From NCBI RefSeq assembly GCF_026627255.1, contig NZ_JAPNLM010000001.1, positions 525,340 to 589,339 of the forward strand: a stretch of DNA of 64,000 bases, given 5' to 3'. Within the stretch, counting starts at the first letter, position 1. The number at the start of each line of letters is the position of its first letter. This DNA comes from Streptomyces antarcticus (GTDB taxonomy: Bacteria > Actinomycetota > Actinomycetes > Streptomycetales > Streptomycetaceae). Made by a program: the position numbers and the translations under genes. This document shows positions 59,908-64,000 of the stretch, piece after piece. A model generated the notes under the pieces. That model saw only the letters and a program-made list of their open reading frames with translations. It did no database searches and was not told the origin of the DNA.

Positions 59908-60902
59908 GCCGCCTCCATCCAGATGTCCGCGAGGGATTCCTCCAGGTTGATCCGCGGCCGCCAGCCGAGCCGGTCGCGGGCCGTGCGCACGTCGGCCTGC
60001 TGCCAGGCCCCGCAGCCGTCCGGGTACGGGTACGGCTGGGGCGCCTGCGCGGCGAGCTGTTCGGCCGTCGCCTCGGAGCGGGGGGATCCGATGGCGGCGA
60101 GGCCGGCCGGGCGGCCGGGGTGGGCGTGCGCCTGCGGTCCGCCGTGAGGGACGTCCAGCTCGTGCAGGGCGCCCCCGTACCCGGCGACCCGGGCCAGGAC
60201 GGCGGCCGCGTCGCGCAGCCGGACCGCGCGGCCGGTGCCGATGTTGACGACGCCCTGGGCGGCGGAGAGGGAGGCGGCGTGCACGGCGCGCGCCACGTCC
60301 CGTACGTCCACGAAGTCGCGCTGCACGCCGAGCCCGCTGAGCTTGAGCTCGCCGTCCCCGGACTGCATCGCGCGGCGCATGGCCTCGGCGAGGCGGCCGA
60401 GCGGGGAGCCGGCCGGGGTGCCGGGGCCGACGGGCGAGAACACCCGCAGGACGACGGCGTCCAGTCCGGAGCCGAGCACCAGCTCGGTGGCGGCCAGCTT
60501 GCTGACTCCGTACGGTCCGCCGGGTCTCGGCACGGCGTCCTCGGCCGTGGACGATCCGGGCTGGCTGGGCCCGTACTCGGCGGCGCAGCCGAGCTGGACC
60601 AGGCGGGCGCCGCAGCCGCTGCGGCGCAGGGACTCGCAGATGGTGGCGACGGCGACGGTGTTGTGCCGGGTGAGTTCGCGGGCTCCGCCGCGGGTGGCTC
60701 CGGCGCAGTTGACGACGACGCCCGGGTGGACGGCGTCGAGGAAGCGGGTGAGCGCACCGGGGCTGCCGGTGGCGAGGTCGAAGCGGACGTCGGCGTCGTC
60801 GCCGCGGCCGAGCGCGGTGAGCTGGACGGCCGGGTCGGCGAGCAGCCGGTCGGCGACGTAGCGGCCGAGGTATCCGTTGGCTCCGATCAGCAGCACCCTC
60901 AT
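59895..60902 (-). CDS. NAD-dependent nucleotide-sugar epimerase/dehydratase
   Basis: The 335-residue extended SDR has a Rossmann motif LIGANGYLGRYVADRLL, VNCAGATRG, a catalytic YGVSKLAATELVLG (Tyr-x3-Lys) and RVFSPVGPGTP. The signature is complete, unlike the SDR at 27.7-28.9 kb. It probably makes or modifies a sugar nucleotide for the adjacent glycosyltransferase. Its ATG overlaps the stop of a 12-codon ORF (ATGA), and AAGGGG also lies upstream. Confidence 0.87.
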   Translation of the reverse strand: MRVLLIGANGYLGRYVADRLLADPAVQLTALGRGDDADVRFDLATGSPGALTRFLDAVHPGVVVNCAGATRGGARELTRHNTVAVATICESLRRSGCGARLVQLGCAAEYGPSQPGSSTAEDAVPRPGGPYGVSKLAATELVLGSGLDAVVLRVFSPVGPGTPAGSPLGRLAEAMRRAMQSGDGELKLSGLGVQRDFVDVRDVARAVHAASLSAAQGVVNIGTGRAVRLRDAAAVLARVAGYGGALHELDVPHGGPQAHAHPGRPAGLAAIGSPRSEATAEQLAAQAPQPYPYPDGCGAWQQADVRTARDRLGWRPRINLEESLADIWMEAACRI

Positions 60903-60937
60903 CGCGTGGCCCCTTGGTTGGTTGGCTGGCCGGTCAT
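60899..60937 (-). CDS. 12-codon upstream ORF coupled to the epimerase
   Basis: AAGGAGACACAGGAC precedes ATG 60937, an excellent ribosome site, and the frame MTGQPTNQGATR stops inside the epimerase start (ATGA overlap). It sits in the 132-base gap after the membrane-protein gene. It may serve only to load ribosomes for the epimerase. Confidence 0.5.
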   Translation of the reverse strand: MTGQPTNQGATR

Positions 60938-61034
60938 GTCCTGTGTCTCCTTGCGGGTGGGTGGATGGGGCGGGGACAGGGGTACGCGCTTCGGCGTCGG
61001 CTCCGAAGAGCGGGGTCCGTCACGGGGACGGGGT

Positions 61035-62225
61035 TCAGGGCCGCGCATGTGCGGACGCGCGGGACAGGGTGAGGAAGGCGTGTACGAGGAGCCCCGCCGC
61101 GGCGGCGAGCGCCGCGGCCGGGACCGGGACCAGGGCGAGCGCCAGGGCGGCGGCGACCGGCCGCCGGCCGGCGCCGTGCCGCAGCAGCAGCCGGACCAGG
61201 AACAGCAGCACCGCGAGCGGCACGGCCGCGGCCAGGGAGGCCCCGGCGAGCGCGGCGGCCCCGGCGGCGGCCGCGGTGAACACCGCCACGCCCCCGGCGA
61301 GCAGCGGCCGGGCCCGGTCGGCGAACTCCCCCAGGCCGCGGCTCCCGGCCAGCCGGGACCGGGCCCGCGCGGCGAACGCTGCCGCGACCAGGTGTCCGGG
61401 GGCCACGGCCACCGCGAGGGCGACGGCCAGGGCCGGGCCGTGGCGGTACGCGGCCCAGCCGACGGCGGCCGCGGCCAGCAGGTGCGCGGTGAAGGGGAAG
61501 CGGCCGGCGGCCCGCCCGGGCCACACCAGGGCGGCGACGGCGGCGGCCGCCGCGGCGGCTCCCGCCCAGGGCTGCCCGGCGCCGGCCGCGCCGAGGGCGA
61601 GCGCCCCGGGCAGCAGCGCGAAGCCGAAGCCGCGCAGGGCCCGGGGACCGGTGGCGGCGCCGGCCGGGAGCGGTCCGGCGGCGGGGTCGGCGGCGGGTCC
61701 GGCGGCCTCGCCGCGGGGGGTACGGGCGTACAGCTCCTCGGCGAGCGAGAAGATGTCCCGGTGGCGGAACCGGGCGGCGGTCCGGTCGGTGATGCCGTGG
61801 GCCTCCAGCCCGGCGGCGATCTCCAGCGGGTCGACGGCCCGGTCGCACAGGTCCCGGTGGCGGTGCAGGAGCGCCTTGACGGGATCCCCGCCGGACCGCC
61901 GCACGGGGGCGGCGACGGGTGCCGCCCGGACCGGGCGCGGTGCGGGCGCCTGGGCGGCCACCGCCTCCGGACCCGGCACGAACAGCCCGCCCGGCACGGC
62001 CACCGCTTCGACACCCGGCACGAACAGCCCGTCCGCCACGGACACAGCCTCCGGACGCGGCACGAACAGCCCCTCCGGCACGGGCCCCGGACCCACGGCG
62101 GCATCCAGACCCACGGCGGCATCCGGCCCGGCCACCGCGGCCGGCCCCGTCACCGGCCCGTGGTCCCCGGCCGGGCGCGGGTCCGGGCCCGCGGCCGCGG
62201 CCGCGCGTTCGTCCAGGGTGGTCAT
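61035..62225 (-). CDS. Integral membrane protein with GLFVPG repeats
   Basis: ATG 62225 overlaps the glycosyltransferase stop (ATGA); 396 residues. The N-terminal ~90 residues are Pro/Ala/Val-rich and include three 14-residue repeats (GLFVPRPEAVSVAD and variants). A soluble segment follows (VKALLHRHRDLCDRAVDPLE; HGITDRTAARFRHRDIFSLA). The C-terminal half is eight or so Ala/Leu-rich membrane spans. I do not recognise a named family. Coupling to the PelF-type glycosyltransferase suggests an export or assembly role. Confidence 0.75.
   Translation of the reverse strand: MTTLDERAAAAAGPDPRPAGDHGPVTGPAAVAGPDAAVGLDAAVGPGPVPEGLFVPRPEAVSVADGLFVPGVEAVAVPGGLFVPGPEAVAAQAPAPRPVRAAPVAAPVRRSGGDPVKALLHRHRDLCDRAVDPLEIAAGLEAHGITDRTAARFRHRDIFSLAEELYARTPRGEAAGPAADPAAGPLPAGAATGPRALRGFGFALLPGALALGAAGAGQPWAGAAAAAAAVAALVWPGRAAGRFPFTAHLLAAAAVGWAAYRHGPALAVALAVAVAPGHLVAAAFAARARSRLAGSRGLGEFADRARPLLAGGVAVFTAAAAGAAALAGASLAAAVPLAVLLFLVRLLLRHGAGRRPVAAALALALVPVPAAALAAAAGLLVHAFLTLSRASAHARP
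61956..62072. repeat. Three 42-bp tandem repeats (GLFVP unit)
   Basis: Residues 52-90 of the membrane protein repeat GLFVP-x-x-EAV-x-V at an exact 14-residue period (42 bp). Confidence 0.85.
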
Positions 62226-63808
62226 GCGGTCGCCTCCGGCACGGGGGCCCAGGTGGGGGTGGTCCAGTGGCCGGGGACCCGGGCCTCCGGGGGCTGTGCG
62301 AAGGGGATCTCGCCGTCCGGGCGGGCGGAGCCGCGGGCGAGCAGGCGCAGGTAGACCTCCTGGAAGGCGGCGACGTTCTGCTCGACGGTGAACAGTTCCA
62401 GGGCCCGCGCGCGGGCCGCCGAGCCGAGCCGCTGGGCCCGCTCGGGGTCCCGCAGCAGGGAGAGGCAGGCGTCGGCGAGGGCCCGCGGGTTGCGGGGCGG
62501 GACGACGAGGCCGGTGCCGCCGATGACCTCCTGGACCGCGCCGACGTCGGTGGAGACGGTGGCCCGCGCGCAGAACATCGCCTCGGCCAGGGTGATCGGG
62601 AAGCCCTCGATCACGGAGGACAGCACGACGACGCGTCCGGAGCCGTAGGCCTCGGCCGTCGAGGGGGTGTCGGGGCCGCCGACCTCCTCGAAGGTGACGG
62701 GGTTCTCGCCCGCGGTCACGGCGTCGACGGCCTCGTCGGGGAACAGCTGGGCGGCCAGCGACCGGCAGTCGGCGAGGTACTGGGGGGCCACGGCCGTCGC
62801 GAAGATCCGCAGGCGGGCCCGGGGTTCGGCCCGGCGCACCTCGGCGAAGGCGTGCAGCAGGGCGATGAGGTCCTTGGCGGGCTCGATCCGGCCCACCCAC
62901 ACCAGCGTGTGGGGGTCCCCGCAGTCCGCGGTCTCCCCGACGGTGGCGAATCGGTCCGCCTCCATGCCCGGGTAGACCGTCCGCAGCTTGTCGCGCGCCG
63001 CCCCGCAGCGCTCCTGCCAGCGCCGGGCGTGCGCGTTCCCGGGGGTGAGCAGGTCGGCCCGGTCGTAGATCTCGCCGGCCAGCCGGACGTGGAAGGCGGC
63101 GAGCAGCGCCCTGACGGCGGGCCGGGAGTCGGGGCCCTGGCCGAGGTAGTGGGCCCGCAGCTGCACCCCGTACTCGGTGACCAGCAGCGGGACTCCGAAG
63201 AAGCGTTTGGCCAGCAGTCCGGGGAGCGCGGCCACTCCGCCCGCCGCCGCGTGGCTGATGTCGACCCCGCCGAGCCCGGACTCCCCGTACCAGTCGAGGG
63301 ACAGCGGGCGGAGCACGCGCTCCAGTTCGTCCACGAACTCCAGCAGGTCGGGTACCTGGGCGGCCTGCACGGCACGGTGGGCGCCCGTCGCCCGGCAGGC
63401 GGACTCCACGGCCCGCACCGCGGACTCCGAGCGCAGGGCCGCGTACAGTCCGCCCTGTTCGCGGGCGAGTTCGGCCAGCCCGTACAGCCCGGCCGCGAAG
63501 GGCCGGGCCTCCCCGGCGCAGGTTCCGTGGACCAGCTCGCGGAAGGCTCCGGCGAACCGGCGCCGCTCGCGCCGGGAGTACGTCCGGCCGTCGTCCGCCG
63601 GGGCCCACAGGGGGGCCGTGCGGACCCGGGTGACGTGGTCGGGCAGCGGGACCCGGGTGCGCTCCTGCCCGGCGCTGCGGCTCAGCGCGTACAGCTCGAA
63701 CTCGTGCTGCGGGAGCCCGCGCACGAGCCGGTCGCACCACAGCCTGGCCTCTCCGGTGGCATACGGATAACCACCTTCCGTGAGCAGTCCGATCCGCACG
63801 AGTGGCAC
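62222..63808 (-). CDS. PelF-type GT4 glycosyltransferase (DUF3492)
   Basis: GTG 63808 (PLVRIGLLTEGGYPYATGEA) with GGGAG upstream gives 528 residues. The frame is open to TTG 63868, which overlaps the previous stop. The N-terminal DUF3492 domain (TEGGYPY; LSLDWYGESGLGGVDISHAA) precedes a GT4 catalytic domain (LVWVGRIEPAKDLIALLHAF; SVIEGFPITLAEAMFCARAT, the EX7E motif). It is soluble like PelF, which polymerises the Pel exopolysaccharide from UDP-sugars. Its stop overlaps the next gene's ATG. Confidence 0.9.
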   Translation of the reverse strand: MPLVRIGLLTEGGYPYATGEARLWCDRLVRGLPQHEFELYALSRSAGQERTRVPLPDHVTRVRTAPLWAPADDGRTYSRRERRRFAGAFRELVHGTCAGEARPFAAGLYGLAELAREQGGLYAALRSESAVRAVESACRATGAHRAVQAAQVPDLLEFVDELERVLRPLSLDWYGESGLGGVDISHAAAGGVAALPGLLAKRFFGVPLLVTEYGVQLRAHYLGQGPDSRPAVRALLAAFHVRLAGEIYDRADLLTPGNAHARRWQERCGAARDKLRTVYPGMEADRFATVGETADCGDPHTLVWVGRIEPAKDLIALLHAFAEVRRAEPRARLRIFATAVAPQYLADCRSLAAQLFPDEAVDAVTAGENPVTFEEVGGPDTPSTAEAYGSGRVVVLSSVIEGFPITLAEAMFCARATVSTDVGAVQEVIGGTGLVVPPRNPRALADACLSLLRDPERAQRLGSAARARALELFTVEQNVAAFQEVYLRLLARGSARPDGEIPFAQPPEARVPGHWTTPTWAPVPEATA

Positions 63809-63864
63809 CCCCGATCTCCCGTTCAGGCGGTCCCCGTCGGTCCGGTGACCCGCCGCGGATGAAC

Positions 63865-64000
63865 TCAAGCGGATATGCCGAAGGCGGGGGTGTCGGAGTC
63901 CAGGACGGCGGAGCGGGCCGGGCCCGGGGCCGTGCCGCGGGTGGCGTGGACCGAGGCCGGCGCCCCGGTGCGGACGGTGGCGCGCGGCACGCCCTGCCAG
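63865..64000 (-). CDS. 3' end of an unidentified gene
   Basis: A minus-strand frame open from the window edge ends at TGA 63867-63865 with the tail ...SAVLDSDTPAFGISA. The visible 44 residues are Ala/Thr/Pro/Arg-rich and match no family I know. Its stop overlaps the TTG alternative start of the glycosyltransferase, suggesting it is the preceding gene of the same operon. Confidence 0.5.
   Translation of the reverse strand, partial: WQGVPRATVRTGAPASVHATRGTAPGPARSAVLDSDTPAFGISA

Overview
The window is a very GC-rich stretch of actinobacterial chromosome, almost certainly from Streptomyces. The evidence is protein-level resemblance to S. coelicolor SigR/RsrA, WblC, KatA/CatR and NrdABS, frequent GTG starts, GTGA/ATGA stop-start overlaps and long perfect-stem terminators. 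Most of it is core chromosome. From memory, the gene order from sigR/rsrA, the SRAP protein, aroA and rsgA through the UPF0182, PDZ-protease, DUF2342 and ABC1 genes to whiB7, uvrD2, mrx1, nudC, adnB/adnA, the alkyltransferase-like gene and moeZ follows the Mycobacterium tuberculosis Rv3193c-Rv3228 neighbourhood. No phage, insertion sequence, CRISPR array or secondary-metabolite cluster was seen.

Layout. 1-2.9 kb: class Ia ribonucleotide reductase (nrdA end, nrdB) and a GlxA/AraC-type regulator (nrdS-like) with a divergent small membrane gene. 3.1-8.3 kb: a tiny secreted DSGWG-repeat peptide, peptide deformylase, a TPR protein and a coupled pair of membrane HD-domain genes. 8.5-9.7 kb: the thiol-stress operon sigR-rsrA behind a perfect SigR-type promoter. 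9.8-17.2 kb: alpha/beta hydrolase, SRAP protein, M50 protease, aroA, rsgA, an SMR exporter overlapping a TetR gene, hisN, and a CBS protein. 17.2-19.3 kb: catalase katA, divergent from its Fur-family regulator. 19.4-21.8 kb: two identical initiator tRNA genes flanking a Sel1-repeat protein. 21.8-31.1 kb: UPF0182 membrane protein, PPA1309 protein, PDZ-Lon protease, small membrane protein, moaE, an SDR epimerase, DUF2342 protein and a Nudix hydrolase. 31.2-34.3 kb: three tandem AIM24-domain genes, the first fused to TerD. 34.4-38.0 kb: WSS-type metallopeptidase, a ThiF-like protein, ABC1 kinase and a zinc-ribbon protein. 38.0-39.4 kb: the resistance regulator wblC/whiB7 with a roughly 620-nt leader. 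39.4-52.2 kb: uvrD2, mycoredoxin, nudC, an M20 dipeptidase, adnB, adnA and an alkyltransferase-like protein, a DNA-repair and redox block. 52.3-57.8 kb: a kinase-flippase fusion, a mosaic of three gene remnants, and a lipoprotein peptidase. 57.9-59.2 kb: moeZ. 59.1-64.0 kb: an exopolysaccharide-like operon (spherulin-4 protein, epimerase, membrane protein, PelF-type glycosyltransferase).

How it works together. Three promoters match GGAAT-N18-GTT exactly: those of sigR, mrx1 and moeZ. This links the sigma factor with a mycothiol-dependent reductase and a sulfur-transfer enzyme. katA-catR adds peroxide defence with an operator lying inside the katA promoter. wblC carries the expected AT-rich block upstream of its -35, a long upstream ORF and a terminator, the architecture of antibiotic-responsive attenuation. 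The most unusual items are the YwiC/NarG/protoporphyrinogen-oxidase remnant mosaic, the TerD-AIM24 operon, the wblC leader, and the Pel/galactosaminoglycan-like operon at the right edge.
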